From Paracoccaceae bacterium (GTDB taxonomy: Bacteria > Pseudomonadota > Alphaproteobacteria > Rhodobacterales > Rhodobacteraceae): a stretch of 8,960 bases of DNA. Position 1 is the stretch's first letter. Every line of letters begins with the position of its first letter. The stretch is taken from NCBI GenBank assembly GCA_015485015.1, contig WFUK01000412.1, positions 1 to 8,960 on the forward strand, in the 5' to 3' direction. The notes beneath the pieces are model-generated. The model worked only from the letters and a program-made list of their open reading frames with translations, was not told the DNA's origin and did no database searches. The translations under genes were made by a program, and so were the position numbers. This document shows, one piece after another, positions 1 through 7,779 of the stretch.

Positions 1-2681
1 CCAATATAAACGATGCCCGCTTCGTCGAGGTTGCGCAAAGCTTCCTCGCCGACATTCGGAATATCGCGGGTGATTTCCTCTGGCCCAAGCTTGGTATCGC
101 GCGCCGCAACCTCGAATTCCTCGATATGGATCGAGGTGAACACGTCGTCTTTCACGATGCGCTCGGAGATCAGGATCGAGTCCTCGTAGTTGTAGCCCTG
201 CCACGGCATAAAGGCCACCAGCACGTTTTTACCCAAGGCCAATTCGCCCAGGTCAGTCGAAGGCCCATCCGCAATCACCTCTTGCTTATGCACCTTGTCC
301 CCCACCTTTACCAGCGGACGCTGGTTGATACAGGTGTTTTGATTTGAGCGCTGGAACTTGCGCAAACGATAGATATCTACGCCCGGATCGCCAACTTCGA
401 GGTCCTCGGTAGCGCGCACAACGATCCGCATCGCGTCCACCTGGTCCACAATACCACCACGCTTGGCGACAATCGCCGCGCCGGAATCCCGAGCCACAAC
501 TTCTTCAATGCCCGTGCCCACGTAAGGCGCTTCGGCCTTCACCAGCGGCACCGCTTGACGTTGCATGTTCGAGCCCATGAGCGCGCGGTTGGCGTCGTCA
601 TTCTCAAGGAATGGAATTAGCGAGGCCGCAACGGAGACCAACTGCTTGGGTGAAACGTCGATCAGGTCAATGTTTTCGGGCGGGTTGAGCATATGCTCGC
701 CCGCTTGGCGGGTGGAAATCAGATCGCTGGTAAAGCGGCCCTCTTCATCCAAGCCCGCATTGGCCTGCGCCACCGTATAGCGCATTTCCTCGGTGGCCGA
801 CATATAGCGGACTTCATCCGTTACCTGACCATCCTTTACCGTGCGGTAAGGCGTTTCGATAAAGCCGTATTTATTCACCCGCGCATAGGAAGCCAACGAG
901 TTGATCAGGCCAATATTCGGCCCCTCCGGCGTTTCAATCGGGCAAAGACGACCATAATGGGTTGGATGCACATCGCGCACCTCAAAGCCGGCCCGCTCCC
1001 GCGTCAGGCCACCAGGCCCAAGCGCTGAAAGGCGGCGCTTATGCGTGACCTCGGAAAGCGGGTTGTTTTGGTCCATGAACTGGCTGAGCTGCGAAGAGCC
1101 GAAGAACTCGCGCACGGCAGCGGCCGCGGGCTTGGCGTTGATCAGGTCTTGCGGCATCACGTTGTCGATTTCCACAGAGGACATGCGCTCGCGAATCGCG
1201 CGCTCCATGCGCAGCAGGCCAACGCGATACTGGTTTTCCATCAGCTCGCCCACGCTCCGCACCCGGCGGTTACCAAGGTGGTCAATATCATCGACCGAGC
1301 CTTTGCCATCGCGCAAATCAACCAAGCCTTTGATCACCGCGATGATGTCTTCCTTGCGCAGGGTGCGCTGGGTATCGGGCGCATCCAGTTGCAGGCGCAT
1401 GTTCATTTTCACGCGGCCAACGGTGGAGAGATCAAAGCGGTCAGATTCAAAGAACATCGCGTCAAACATTTGCGACGCGGCTTCCACGGTCGGTGGCTCG
1501 CCCGGGCGCATAACGCGATAAATATCCAGAAGCGCTGTATTGCGGTTCAGGTTTTTATCCAGCGCCATGGTGTTGCGCATGTAAGGGCCGACATTGATAT
1601 TATCGATATCCAGCGTCGGGATTTTGGTGACGCCATTATCGAGCAGGGTTTTCAGGGTGCCGCCAATAACGGTGCCGTCTTTATCCAGCTCTTCGGTGAT
1701 CTCGCCACCCGCTTCAATCCAGATCTCGCCGGTTTCCTCGTTGATGATATCCTTGGCCGAAAAACGCCCCAGAATATTGTCAAACGGCATCAGAACTTCG
1801 GTAACTTCGCCCGCATCCACCAGCTTTTTCACCGTGCGCGGCGTAACCTTTTTGCCGGCTTCGGCAATCACTTCGCCGGTTTTGGCATCGATCACATCAA
1901 ATGAAGGCTTGGTGCCTTTGATGCGCTCGGGGAAGAACTTGGTCGCCCAGCCCTTCTTTTTCTTGTTCAGCTTATAATCAACCGTATCATAATAGGCATC
2001 CATGATGCCCTCTTGATCCAGACCCAGCGCATAAAGCAAGGTGGTTACCGGCAGCTTCCGGCGGCGGTCAATACGGGTATAAACATTGTCTTTGGCGTCA
2101 AACTCGAAATCCAGCCAGGAGCCGCGATAGGGGATAATGCGGCTGGTAAACAAAAGCTTGCCCGAAGAGTGGGTTTTGCCTTTGTCATGGTCAAAGAAAA
2201 CGCCAGGCGAACGGTGCATCTGGGAAACGATAACCCGCTCGGTGCCATTAACGATAAATGTGCCGATATCTGTCATAAGCGGCATATCGCCCATGAAAAC
2301 TTCTTGCTCTTTGATGTCTTTCACGGTGCGGGCACCTGTGTCTTCATCCACATCAAACACGATCAGGCGCAGGGTCACCTTCAAGGGCGCGCTATAGGTC
2401 ATATCGCGCTGCTGGCATTCCTCGACATCATATTTCGGCGCTTCCAGCTCGTATTTTACATATTCGATGCTGGCGGTATCGTTAAAATCCTTGATCGGGA
2501 ACACCGAGTTGAACACGGCATTGATGCCCGCGTCATCAAGGGGCTGCCCCTTTTCGCCGGAATCCAGAAACAGATCATAGGAGCTTTTCTGCACCTCGAT
2601 CAGATTTGGCATTTTTGCGATTTCTTCAATGTGACCGTAAAATTTACGGATACGTTTGCGACCTGAAAATGTCTGAGCCAT
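1..2681 (-). CDS. rpoB: DNA-directed RNA polymerase subunit beta (3' end cut by window edge)
   Basis: This is the beta subunit of RNA polymerase, which with beta' forms the catalytic core and the rifampicin pocket. About 893 codons are present; the family in alphaproteobacteria is usually near 1,380 residues, so roughly the last third lies beyond the left edge. The ATG at 2681 begins [16 protein letters not shown], preceded by an AGGTGA ribosome site 8 bases upstream. Visible hallmarks are the fork and lobe blocks ([20 protein letters not shown]), the rifampicin region [17 protein letters not shown] starting at residue 528, [20 protein letters not shown] after it, and the [13 protein letters not shown] block with acidic residues Glu833 and Asp834, matching E. 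coli Glu813/Asp814. No frameshift or stop is seen. It is the last gene of the ribosomal-protein unit in view, separated from rplL by a 227-base structured gap; rpoC is expected next but lies outside. Confidence 0.98.
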   Translation of the reverse strand, partial: MAQTFSGRKRIRKFYGHIEEIAKMPNLIEVQKSSYDLFLDSGEKGQPLDDAGINAVFNSVFPIKDFNDTASIEYVKYELEAPKYDVEECQQRDMTYSAPLKVTLRLIVFDVDEDTGARTVKDIKEQEVFMGDMPLMTDIGTFIVNGTERVIVSQMHRSPGVFFDHDKGKTHSSGKLLFTSRIIPYRGSWLDFEFDAKDNVYTRIDRRRKLPVTTLLYALGLDQEGIMDAYYDTVDYKLNKKKKGWATKFFPERIKGTKPSFDVIDAKTGEVIAEAGKKVTPRTVKKLVDAGEVTEVLMPFDNILGRFSAKDIINEETGEIWIEAGGEITEELDKDGTVIGGTLKTLLDNGVTKIPTLDIDNINVGPYMRNTMALDKNLNRNTALLDIYRVMRPGEPPTVEAASQMFDAMFFESDRFDLSTVGRVKMNMRLQLDAPDTQRTLRKEDIIAVIKGLVDLRDGKGSVDDIDHLGNRRVRSVGELMENQYRVGLLRMERAIRERMSSVEIDNVMPQDLINAKPAAAAVREFFGSSQLSQFMDQNNPLSEVTHKRRLSALGPGGLTRERAGFEVRDVHPTHYGRLCPIETPEGPNIGLINSLASYARVNKYGFIETPYRTVKDGQVTDEVRYMSATEEMRYTVAQANAGLDEEGRFTSDLISTRQAGEHMLNPPENIDLIDVSPKQLVSVAASLIPFLENDDANRALMGSNMQRQAVPLVKAEAPYVGTGIEEVVARDSGAAIVAKRGGIVDQVDAMRIVVRATEDLEVGDPGVDIYRLRKFQRSNQNTCINQRPLVKVGDKVHKQEVIADGPSTDLGELALGKNVLVAFMPWQGYNYEDSILISERIVKDDVFTSIHIEEFEVAARDTKLGPEEITRDIPNVGEEALRNLDEAGIVYI
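1020..1100 (-). other. rpoB: Rifampicin-resistance-determining region of rpoB, wild type
   Basis: Codons 528-554 correspond to E. coli beta 507-533 (offset 21). The residues most often changed in resistant mutants are all wild type here: Asp537 (E. coli 516), His547 (526) and Ser552 (531). The cluster is nearly identical to E. coli, with Val545 in place of Ile524. A rifampicin-sensitive polymerase is therefore expected. This is an inference from residue identity only. Confidence 0.9.
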
Positions 2682-2799
2682 GCTCTAATTCACCTTTTTC
2701 AACGCCCGACACATGATTGGGAACATGCATCTAAAGCCCTGCGGTTGGGCCGACCCATTCTTGCGAGATTCCCACGTCTCGCTTCCGGTCGGCTTGCAC

Positions 2800-2833
2800 C
2801 TTTCAAGGGGTCTATTTTCAGGCCCCTTGAAAG
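2800..2833 (-). promoter_or_regulatory. 11-bp perfect hairpin (H3), candidate RNase III processing site
   Basis: Arms CTTTCAAGGGG (2833-2823 on the minus strand) and CCCCTTGAAAG (2810-2800) pair perfectly around a 12-base loop. No U-tract follows, so a terminator is less likely than an RNA cleavage or stability element. Stacking with the neighbouring stems H2 and H4 could give a longer duplex. RNase III processing is inferred from the position of the known site in E. coli. Confidence 0.4.
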
Positions 2834-2843
2834 ACGCAAAATG

Positions 2844-2871
2844 CTGGACCCGCCAATAGCAGCGGATCCAG
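2844..2871 (-). terminator. Candidate partial attenuator hairpin (H2) between rplL and rpoB
   Basis: A 10-bp GC-rich stem with an 8-base loop, 38 bases after the rplL stop. In the gene direction it is followed only by a short CATTTTG, so termination would be partial, as needed for read-through to rpoB. On the opposite strand the same stem is followed by CTTTTTG, a better U-tract, so it could also stop antisense transcription. Confidence 0.45.
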
Positions 2872-2908
2872 CTTTTTGTGCTTGGTTGCGGTTAAAAACC
2901 GCCCCGAA

Positions 2909-3283
2909 TTACTTCAGTTCGACGGTTGCGCCTGCCGCTTCAAGCTTGCCTTTGATTTCTTCAGCTTCAGCTTTGTTAACGCCTTCTTTAACTTTGCCGC
3001 CTTCGTCAACCACAGCTTTGGCTTCTTTCAGGCCAAGACCGGTGATCGCGCGAACTTCTTTGATCACGCCGATTTTCTTGTCGCCCGCAGAAACGAGAAC
3101 AACGTCGAACTCGTCTTTTTCTTCTGCAGCCGCGCCGCCAGCGTCACCGCCACCAGCCATTACAACAGCGCCACCAGCAGCTGGCTCGATGCCGTGCTCG
3201 TCTTTAAGGATATTTTTCAGTTCTACAGCTTCGAGAAGGGTCAGACCAACAATCTCATCAGCAAGTTTTTTCAGATCAGCCAT
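2909..3283 (-). CDS. rplL: 50S ribosomal protein L7/L12
   Basis: L7/L12 forms the mobile multi-copy stalk of the large ribosomal subunit, which recruits and stimulates the translational GTPases EF-Tu, EF-G and IF2. The 124-residue protein has the usual layout: an N-terminal helical dimerisation domain at about 1-33 ([20 protein letters not shown]) that binds L10, a flexible Gly/Ala-rich hinge at about 34-53, and the globular C-terminal domain at 54-124. That domain carries the conserved block [20 protein letters not shown] and the factor-binding helix region. Length is normal for the family. The start ATG at 3283 follows GGAAAG about 9 bases upstream. It lies 82 bases after rplJ, its binding partner, in the conserved order, and before the structured gap to rpoB. 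The protein is strongly acidic and Ala-rich, typical of L12. Confidence 0.98.
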   Translation of the reverse strand: MADLKKLADEIVGLTLLEAVELKNILKDEHGIEPAAGGAVVMAGGGDAGGAAAEEKDEFDVVLVSAGDKKIGVIKEVRAITGLGLKEAKAVVDEGGKVKEGVNKAEAEEIKGKLEAAGATVELK

Positions 3284-3365
3284 AATTTGTGCTTTCCGTT
3301 TGTAAGTTTCAATTTGTTTCCGGTGCGGGTGTATCCCACAATACTCCGGTCATAAGTCGTAGAGA

Positions 3366-3878
3366 TCACGCCGCCTGCTCTTCGAGGGTAGAAAGTATAC
3401 CCGCGATATTGCTTGCAGGAGCGCCAACAGCGCCAGCGATGTCGCTTGCAGGGGCTGTAAGACAAGCAGCAATAGAGGCCAGAACCTCTTCACGGCTTGG
3501 CATAGCTGCCACAGCTTTAACACCGGCCGGGTCAAGCACCGTGCCACCCATGGTGCCGCCAAGAATAACGAGTTTATCGTTTTCCTTGGAGAACGCCTGA
3601 GCGACTTTGGCTGCGGCCACCGGATCTTCGGAGTACGCAAGCACAGCCTGGCCCTTGAGCAGATCACCCATTTCTTCAAATGGTTTTCCGCTCAAAGCGA
3701 TTTTGGCGAGCCTGTTTTTGGCAACGCGAACCGTAGCGCCAGCGTCATTCATACGCAGGCGCAGGTCCGTCATCTCTGCAACTGTAAGACCGGTGTAATG
3801 TGCTACCACAATCACACCAGAGTCCGTGAAGATCTGGTCGAGTTCGCCGACCACTGCTTCTTTTTGGGCTCTATCCAC
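3366..3878 (-). CDS. rplJ: 50S ribosomal protein L10
   Basis: L10 anchors the L7/L12 dimers to 23S rRNA at the base of the stalk and, in complex with L12, represses its own mRNA. The product is 170 residues, close to the usual 165-178. The N-terminal rRNA-binding domain ([17 protein letters not shown], then [17 protein letters not shown] and [13 protein letters not shown]) is intact, and an Ala-rich C-terminal helical tail ending in STLEEQAA provides the L12 docking sites. The start is GTG at 3878; GGAG lies 7 bases upstream and no better ATG exists near it. The weak start may matter for translational autocontrol. It follows a leader of about 220 bases after rplA and precedes rplL by 82 bases. 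The 82-base gap shows no clear hairpin. Confidence 0.97.
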   Translation of the reverse strand: MDRAQKEAVVGELDQIFTDSGVIVVAHYTGLTVAEMTDLRLRMNDAGATVRVAKNRLAKIALSGKPFEEMGDLLKGQAVLAYSEDPVAAAKVAQAFSKENDKLVILGGTMGGTVLDPAGVKAVAAMPSREEVLASIAACLTAPASDIAGAVGAPASNIAGILSTLEEQAA

Positions 3879-4099
3879 AGATTTGCTCCAGTTTATGGAA
3901 GGGTTGCCCCCTCCGGCTCAAATTCACTGGCACTTATGCGCCAGCGTCTCGGTCCTTACGGAACCAGCCAAAACCTCGGGCCATCGGCCTATCAGTTTCT
4001 TTTGCTTCCATCTCAAGCAGGCAATTAAGCCTTTCGGCACCCGCTATCTCGGACGAAAGGCAGGCCCGAAGGCCCACCCAAACCCCTTACGGGGATCTC
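3879..4099 (-). promoter_or_regulatory. L10-type structured leader upstream of rplJ
   Basis: A gap of about 220 bases separates rplA from rplJ, the place where many bacteria carry the L10 leader, an RNA bound by the L10-L12 complex to shut off translation of rplJL. Several stems are visible in the transcript: CCCC-GTAA-GGGG with a GNRA-type loop right after the rplA stop (4094-4083), GGCC-TTCG-GGCC with a UUCG tetraloop (4074-4063), and a 7-bp stem CGCTGGC/GCCAGTG (3946-3925) ahead of the rplJ ribosome site. The middle, around 4030-3950, is purine-rich and probably holds the protein-binding internal loops, but I could not fix the exact fold by eye. Assignment rests on position and structure; a covariance-model search would settle it. 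Confidence 0.7.
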
Positions 4100-4798
4100 T
4101 TATTCGGCAGTCGCTGCCGCGATATCAAGGGTCACGCCCGGGCCCATGGTGGAGCTAAGCGCGATTTTCTTGATATATGTGCCTTTAGCCCCGCTTGGGC
4201 GGGCTTTATTCACCGCATTGATGATCGATTTAACGTTCTCGGCCAGCGCAGCCTCGTCAAAGGACGCCTTGCCAATACCCGCATGCACAACACCGGCTTT
4301 TTCGGCCTTGAACTGCACTTCGCCACCTTTGGCAGCTTCCACAGCGGCTTTGATGTCCATCGTTACCGTGCCAACCCGCGGGTTTGGCATCAGGTTGCGC
4401 GGACCAAGAATTTTGCCCAAACGACCAACGATCGGCATCATGTCAGGGGTTGCAATGCAACGATCAAAATCAAGGTTGCCGCCCTGAATGCTTTCCATCA
4501 GGTCTTCCGCGCCCACAATATCCGCGCCAGCGGCCTTTGCTTCTTCAGCTTTTGCATCACGGGCAAATACAGCCACACGAACGGTTTTGCCGGTGCCGTT
4601 TGGCAGCGCCACCACACCCCGAACCATCTGGTCGGCGTGGCGGGGATCAACCCCGAGAGCAAACACGATATCTACGGTTTCGTCAAATTTGGCAGTGGCA
4701 TTGGCTTTTACCAGCGCAACCGCATCCTCAACGGAAACCTCGGACTTACCTTCAAATGCAGCTTTCGCAGCTGCAAAGCGTTTTCCTACGTTTGCCAT
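4100..4798 (-). CDS. rplA: 50S ribosomal protein L1
   Basis: L1 binds the mobile L1 stalk of 23S rRNA (helices 76-78), which helps move deacylated tRNA out of the E site; in E. coli it also represses the L11-L1 mRNA. The product is 232 residues, the normal bacterial length. The family signature is present at about 125-145 ([20 protein letters not shown]), as are the N-terminal half of domain I ([14 protein letters not shown]) and the closing block with [18 protein letters not shown]. The start ATG at 4798 is only 3 bases after the rplK stop, so the two are very likely translationally coupled; the AGGTG ribosome site lies within the last codons of rplK. A GTAA-loop hairpin follows its stop. 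Confidence 0.98.
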   Translation of the reverse strand: MANVGKRFAAAKAAFEGKSEVSVEDAVALVKANATAKFDETVDIVFALGVDPRHADQMVRGVVALPNGTGKTVRVAVFARDAKAEEAKAAGADIVGAEDLMESIQGGNLDFDRCIATPDMMPIVGRLGKILGPRNLMPNPRVGTVTMDIKAAVEAAKGGEVQFKAEKAGVVHAGIGKASFDEAALAENVKSIINAVNKARPSGAKGTYIKKIALSSTMGPGVTLDIAAATAE

Positions 4799-4801
4799 GA
4801 T

Positions 4802-5230
4802 CTAGCCTTTCACCTCGATACCCATCGAACGGGCAGAACCCATGATGATTTTTACAGCACCCTCGATGTCAACCGCATTCAGGTCTTTCATCTTGGCTTC
4901 GGCGATCTCTTTTACCTGCTTCACGGTAACCGAACCAACGATCTCGCGCGAAGGGGTGGTGGCGCCGGATTTCACATTGGCAGCCTTCTTGAGCATATAA
5001 GACGCGGGCGGCGTTTTAATGTCCATGGTGAAGGATTTATCAACATAATAGGTGATAATCGTCGGGCAGGGCGCACCGGCTTCCATCTCCTGGGTTTTGG
5101 CGTTGAACGCTTTACAAAACTCCATGATGTTCAGCCCGCGCTGACCCAATGCAGGGCCTACGGGTGGAGAGGGGTTTGCCTTACCGGCAGGCACTTGCAG
5201 CTTCATCGTGCCAGCTATCTTCTTGGCCAT
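4802..5230 (-). CDS. rplK: 50S ribosomal protein L11
   Basis: L11 binds the GTPase-associated centre of 23S rRNA and, in many bacteria, is needed for RelA to sense uncharged tRNA. The 142-residue product is of standard length. The N-terminal domain carries [20 protein letters not shown] with Pro22 and Pro23 of the thiostrepton-binding turn, followed by [13 protein letters not shown]. The C-terminal rRNA-binding domain includes [18 protein letters not shown] and the final [10 protein letters not shown]. The ATG at 5230 has a very strong AAAGGAGG site 5 bases upstream. It lies 91 bases after nusG, and that gap holds a likely L1 operator. It ends 3 bases before rplA, typical of the L11-L1 pair. 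Confidence 0.98.
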   Translation of the reverse strand: MAKKIAGTMKLQVPAGKANPSPPVGPALGQRGLNIMEFCKAFNAKTQEMEAGAPCPTIITYYVDKSFTMDIKTPPASYMLKKAANVKSGATTPSREIVGSVTVKQVKEIAEAKMKDLNAVDIEGAVKIIMGSARSMGIEVKG

Positions 5231-5275
5231 TGTGGCCTCCTTTGTTCATCATCGCCACTCTCGCGGCATGGTATA

Positions 5276-5311
5276 GTGGTGCGGTTATAGCCGTAGCCTT
5301 GACCTCCCACC
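5276..5311 (-). promoter_or_regulatory. Candidate L1 operator (23S rRNA mimic) in the rplK leader
   Basis: The nusG-rplK gap contains, in transcript sense, GGTGGGAGG at 5311-5303. From memory this is the same run as one strand of helix 76 in the L1-binding site of E. coli 23S rRNA. It can fold as GTGG (5310-5307) with CCAC (5279-5276), then an asymmetric internal loop, then GGT with ACC. An asymmetric loop between two short stems is the known kind of L1 recognition element. In E. coli L1 represses the L11-L1 mRNA through its leader. The fold was drawn by eye and binding is inferred. Confidence 0.5.
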
Positions 5312-5321
5312 GGGGTTAACA

Positions 5322-5855
5322 CTAGGTGGCTTTTGACACCTGAGTGAATTCGAGTTCGACCGGCGTTGCGCGGCCAAAAATTGAGACGGTCACCTTAAGG
5401 CGGGCATTTTCCATATCCACCTCTTCAACCATGCCCGAAAAGCCCTCAAACGGCCCGTCGGTTACATTCACCTGCTCACCCACATCAAAGAAGATCAGGT
5501 TGCGCGGCGCATCCACGCTCTCGTCTACCTGATTGAGAATGCGGGACACCTCGGCATCGCGCATCGGCGACGGGGTGTTTTGCGCGCCGAGAAATCCGGT
5601 AACGCGGTTGATATTGTTAATCGCGTGATAGGCGCGGTCGGTCATTTCCATTTTGACCAAAACATAACCCGGCATAAAGCGGCGCTCGCGCGTTACCTTT
5701 TTGCCACGGCGCATTTCCAGAACCTCTTCTGTGGGCACCAGAACCTGTTCGATTTCATCTTCGAGGCCCTTTTGGACAATAGCCTCCTCGATCGCTTCTG
5801 CGATTTTCTTTTCGAAATTCGAAAGGACGCTTACCGAATACCAGCGTTTCGCCAT
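5322..5855 (-). CDS. nusG: Transcription termination/antitermination factor NusG
   Basis: NusG binds RNA polymerase at the clamp and raises elongation rate, assists Rho-dependent termination, and links polymerase to the ribosome through S10. The product from the ATG at 5855 is 177 residues, the usual length. The N-terminal NGN domain (MAKRWYSVSVLSNFEKKIAEAI through RRFMPGYVLVKMEM and NRVTGFLG) binds polymerase. The C-terminal KOW domain at about 124-177 carries VGEQVNVTDGPFEGFSGMVE and FGRATPVELEF. The frame is open upstream to a GTG at 5888, adding 11 residues, but family members begin at MAKRWY and no ribosome site supports the longer form; GAAGG lies 12 bases before the chosen ATG. It follows secE after 158 bases and precedes rplK, the conserved order. 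Confidence 0.97.
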   Translation of the reverse strand: MAKRWYSVSVLSNFEKKIAEAIEEAIVQKGLEDEIEQVLVPTEEVLEMRRGKKVTRERRFMPGYVLVKMEMTDRAYHAINNINRVTGFLGAQNTPSPMRDAEVSRILNQVDESVDAPRNLIFFDVGEQVNVTDGPFEGFSGMVEEVDMENARLKVTVSIFGRATPVELEFTQVSKAT

Positions 5856-6013
5856 TTTTGCCCGTGCCTTCAATGCTGTAGCTTGCACTACGATTTATCT
5901 TTAGTTCTCAAGGGGTTACCCCCTGCCTGCCAAACAAACCAAAGCGCGCCAACGAATCGCAGCGCGCAGTCTTGAGAGAAGAGCTTTGCCTATAGCTGTC
6001 TTTTACCCTCAGT
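5856..6013 (-). promoter_or_regulatory. secE-nusG intergenic region with two hairpins
   Basis: The 158-base gap holds no tRNA or gene that I can see. Hairpin A pairs GCGCGC at 5967-5962 with GCGCGC at 5949-5944 around a 12-base loop, followed by TTTGGTTTGTTTGG, so it resembles a weak intrinsic terminator or attenuator. Hairpin B, AGGGG-GTAA-CCCCT (5924-5911), has a GNRA-type loop and sits 56 bases before the nusG ATG. They could tune nusG expression relative to secE, or mark an RNA processing point; the role is inferred. Confidence 0.45.
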
Positions 6014-6214
6014 TCAAGAGGCAGCGACGGCCAAAACGCCTTCCAAACCGGTGCGAATAAGCAGGTCTACCAGAAAGAAAAAGATCGCGGCAAAAAATGC
6101 CATGGTGAATACCATTGCGGTCGTCACCAAAGTTTCGCGCCGCGTGGGCCACACAACCTTGGAAATTTCCGAGCGCACTTGCTGGATAAACTGGAATGGA
6201 TTTGCCTTTGCCAT
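6014..6214 (-). CDS. secE: Preprotein translocase subunit SecE
   Basis: SecE is the small essential inner-membrane subunit that clamps the two halves of SecY in the SecYEG protein-export channel. The product from the ATG at 6214 is 66 residues, the short single-span form common outside enterobacteria (E. coli has three spans). It has a cytoplasmic amphipathic segment (NPFQFIQQVRSEISKVVWPTR) with the family hallmark KVVWPTRRET at about 19-28, then one hydrophobic membrane helix at about 29-53 rich in Phe, Ala and Leu. AGGAG lies 6 bases before this ATG. The frame is open further upstream to 6310, but that part overlaps the katA terminator and is not like SecE, so the shorter start is preferred. 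It is the first gene of the secE-nusG-rpl-rpoB run. Confidence 0.95.
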   Translation of the reverse strand: MAKANPFQFIQQVRSEISKVVWPTRRETLVTTAMVFTMAFFAAIFFFLVDLLIRTGLEGVLAVAAS

Positions 6215-6250
6215 ATCAGGCTCCTGATGAGGGTAAATAAAGTTGTCAGA

Positions 6251-6279
6251 CAAATACGCACTTAACCGCAAAAGTGCAA
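6251..6279 (-). promoter_or_regulatory. Possible secE promoter
   Basis: In the transcript direction, TTGCAC (6279-6274), a 17-base spacer and TATTTG (6256-6251) lie just after the katA terminator hairpin and 36 bases before secE. The -35 match is fair and the -10 match is poor (3 of 6). A promoter in this short gap is expected because the terminator separates secE from katA, but this exact placement is weakly supported. Confidence 0.3.
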
Positions 6280-6280
6280 G

Positions 6281-6306
6281 CCCCCGCCCCAAACAAGGCG
6301 CGGGGG
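6281..6306 (-). terminator. katA terminator hairpin
   Basis: Thirteen bases after the katA stop, CCCCCGCGCC (6306-6297) pairs with GGGGCGGGGG (6290-6281) around the loop TTGTTT: seven G-C pairs, one mismatch and two more pairs. Only CTTGCACTTTT follows, so the U-tract is imperfect. The strong stem and position make it the likely end of the katA transcript and an insulator from secE. Confidence 0.75.
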
Positions 6307-6319
6307 TCAATCTCTCAAG

Positions 6320-7750
6320 CTAAGCCAGCCCGAGCCGCTGGGCCACACCCGCACCATAAGCCGGGTCTGCCTTGCTGAAATGCCCGATCTGGCGGCGGGC
6401 GATATCCTCCGGCACGCCCTGCATTTCAGCCGCAATGGTATCGAGCAGCCGCCCGCGCTCGTCTTCCGGCATCAAGCGAAACAAATCACCGGCTTGGGTG
6501 TAATCATCATTGCCCTCGCGGTGGTCATAGCGGTCCGCCGCGCCGGTAATCGCCAAAGGCGGCTCTTTTGCAGACGGGTCTTCCACTGGCCCGCCGTAAC
6601 TGTTTGGCTCATAGTTCACGGCCCCGCCGCCATTACCATCAAAGCGCATGGCGCCATCACGCTGGTAATTGCGAACCGGACAGCGCGCCGCATTTACAGG
6701 CAGGTGCTGGTGGTTGGCCCCGACCCGATACCGCTGGGCATCGCCATAAGACAATATCCGCATTTGCAGCATTTTATCAGGGCTATGGCCAATGCCGGGC
6801 ACGATATTGGCAGGGGTAAACGACGCCTGCTCGACCTCGGCAAAATAATTGTCGGGGTTGCGATTCAGCTCCATCACGCCCAGATCGATCAACGGGAAAT
6901 CCGCGTGCGGCCAAACCTTGGTGAGGTCAAACGGGTTGTAATCCGTGGCTTCCGCCTCGGCTTCGCTCATAATCTGCACCTTCAGCTTCCAGCGCGGGAA
7001 ATTCCCCGCTTCAATCGAATCGTAAAGATCGCGCTGGTGGCTCTCGCGATCCGCCGCAATGATCGAGCCGGTCTCGGCGTTGTTCGCAATCCCCTGCTCG
7101 GTTTTGAAGTGGAATTTCACCCAGAATCGCTCGCCCGCATCATTGATCAGGCTATAGGTATGCGATCCATAACCGTTCATATGCCGATAAGATTTCGGCT
7201 GCCCACGGTCCGACATAAGGATGGTAACCTGATGCAGGCTTTCGGGCGAGTGCGACCAGAAATCCCACTGCATGGTGCCCGAGCGCAGGTTGCTGCGCGG
7301 GTCGCGCTTTTGGCTATGGATAAAATCCATGAATTTGTAAGGGTCGCGAATAAAAAACACAGGGGTATTATTGCCGACAAGATCAAAATTGCCCTCGTCG
7401 GTGTAAAATTTCACCGCAAAGCCGCGCACATCACGCTCGGCATCCGCAGCGCCCTTTTCACCCGCCACGGTGGAAAAGCGGATAAACAGATCGGTCTCCG
7501 CCCCGGGCTGAAACAGCCCTGCCTTGGTGTATTTGGTAATATCGCCATTAATTTTCAGCCTGCCATAGGCCCCCGAGCCTTTGGCATGCACCACCCGCTC
7601 GGGAATGCGCTCGCGGTTAAAATGGGCGTGCTTTTCAAATAGCTGCCAATCTTGCGCCAAAAGCGGCCCGCGCGGGCCGGCGGTCAGGCTGTTTTGGTTA
7701 TCGGCCACAGGCGCGCCGTTATTTGTGGTCATCACAGGACATTTGGACAT
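6320..7750 (-). CDS. katA: Monofunctional haem catalase
   Basis: This enzyme converts two hydrogen peroxide to water and oxygen in the cytoplasm using haem b. At 476 residues it fits the small-subunit clade-3 catalases, which are usually tetramers that bind NADPH. Catalytic residues are all in place: distal His55 in [13 protein letters not shown], distal Asn128 in [13 protein letters not shown], and proximal haem ligand Tyr335 in [12 protein letters not shown], with Arg331 beside it. The spacing from His55 to Asn128 is 73, as in bovine catalase. The [15 protein letters not shown] block of the core barrel is also intact. The ATG at 7750 has GGAGG 7 bases upstream. It diverges from oxyR across 93 bases, so OxyR activation under peroxide is strongly suggested. 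The long reading frame opposite it (about 420 codons) is a shadow. A strong hairpin follows its stop. The symbol is chosen by family; naming varies between species. Confidence 0.96.
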   Translation of the reverse strand: MSKCPVMTTNNGAPVADNQNSLTAGPRGPLLAQDWQLFEKHAHFNRERIPERVVHAKGSGAYGRLKINGDITKYTKAGLFQPGAETDLFIRFSTVAGEKGAADAERDVRGFAVKFYTDEGNFDLVGNNTPVFFIRDPYKFMDFIHSQKRDPRSNLRSGTMQWDFWSHSPESLHQVTILMSDRGQPKSYRHMNGYGSHTYSLINDAGERFWVKFHFKTEQGIANNAETGSIIAADRESHQRDLYDSIEAGNFPRWKLKVQIMSEAEAEATDYNPFDLTKVWPHADFPLIDLGVMELNRNPDNYFAEVEQASFTPANIVPGIGHSPDKMLQMRILSYGDAQRYRVGANHQHLPVNAARCPVRNYQRDGAMRFDGNGGGAVNYEPNSYGGPVEDPSAKEPPLAITGAADRYDHREGNDDYTQAGDLFRLMPEDERGRLLDTIAAEMQGVPEDIARRQIGHFSKADPAYGAGVAQRLGLA

Positions 7751-7779
7751 TTTCTTTCCTCCGGTAAGTTGATGAACCC

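Larger units (their letters stand above)
2682..2908 (-). promoter_or_regulatory. Structured rplL-rpoB intergenic leader with four hairpins
   Basis: The 227 bases between rplL and rpoB hold no gene but four successive inverted repeats, listed in transcription order. H1 (2902-2888) is GCGGTT with loop TTT. H2 (2871-2844) has a 10-bp stem CTGGATCCGC/GCGGGTCCAG with one G-U and an 8-base loop, followed by CATTTTG. H3 (2833-2800) has a perfect 11-bp stem CTTTCAAGGGG with a 12-base loop. H4 (2793-2749) has an outer 7-bp stem GCCGACC/GGTCGGC enclosing an inner 6-bp hairpin GCGAGA/TCTCGC. In E. coli the equivalent gap carries a partial attenuator and an RNase III processing site that set the polymerase to ribosomal-protein ratio. 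A similar role is inferred here; which hairpin does which job cannot be told from sequence alone. Confidence 0.7.

Noticed and set aside
1041..1904. 287-codon open frame opposite rpoB
   Set aside because: Its His/Arg/Phe/Ala-rich composition is typical of the antisense of a conserved GC-rich gene; rpoB is intact across the whole stretch.
2045..2248. Small minus-strand frame of 67 codons inside rpoB
   Set aside because: It lies in another frame of the same strand as rpoB, which is uninterrupted here; it has no ribosome site or family likeness.
4283..5290. 335-codon open frame on the plus strand spanning rplA and rplK
   Set aside because: It crosses two well-supported ribosomal protein genes on the other strand and has no family resemblance.
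5856..5888. Longer NusG starting at a GTG at 5888
   Set aside because: NusG proteins begin at MAKRWY; no ribosome site precedes the GTG.
5856..6013. Possible tRNA gene between secE and nusG
   Set aside because: No GTTCGA-type T-loop or cloverleaf arms could be found in the gap.
6215..6310. Upstream extension of SecE by 32 residues
   Set aside because: The extension runs through the katA terminator hairpin, is unlike SecE, and the downstream ATG at 6214 has an AGGAG site at good spacing.
6380..7642. 420-codon open frame opposite katA
   Set aside because: It is a shadow on the complementary strand of a clear catalase with all catalytic residues; its translation shows no recognisable domain and there is no convincing ribosome site.
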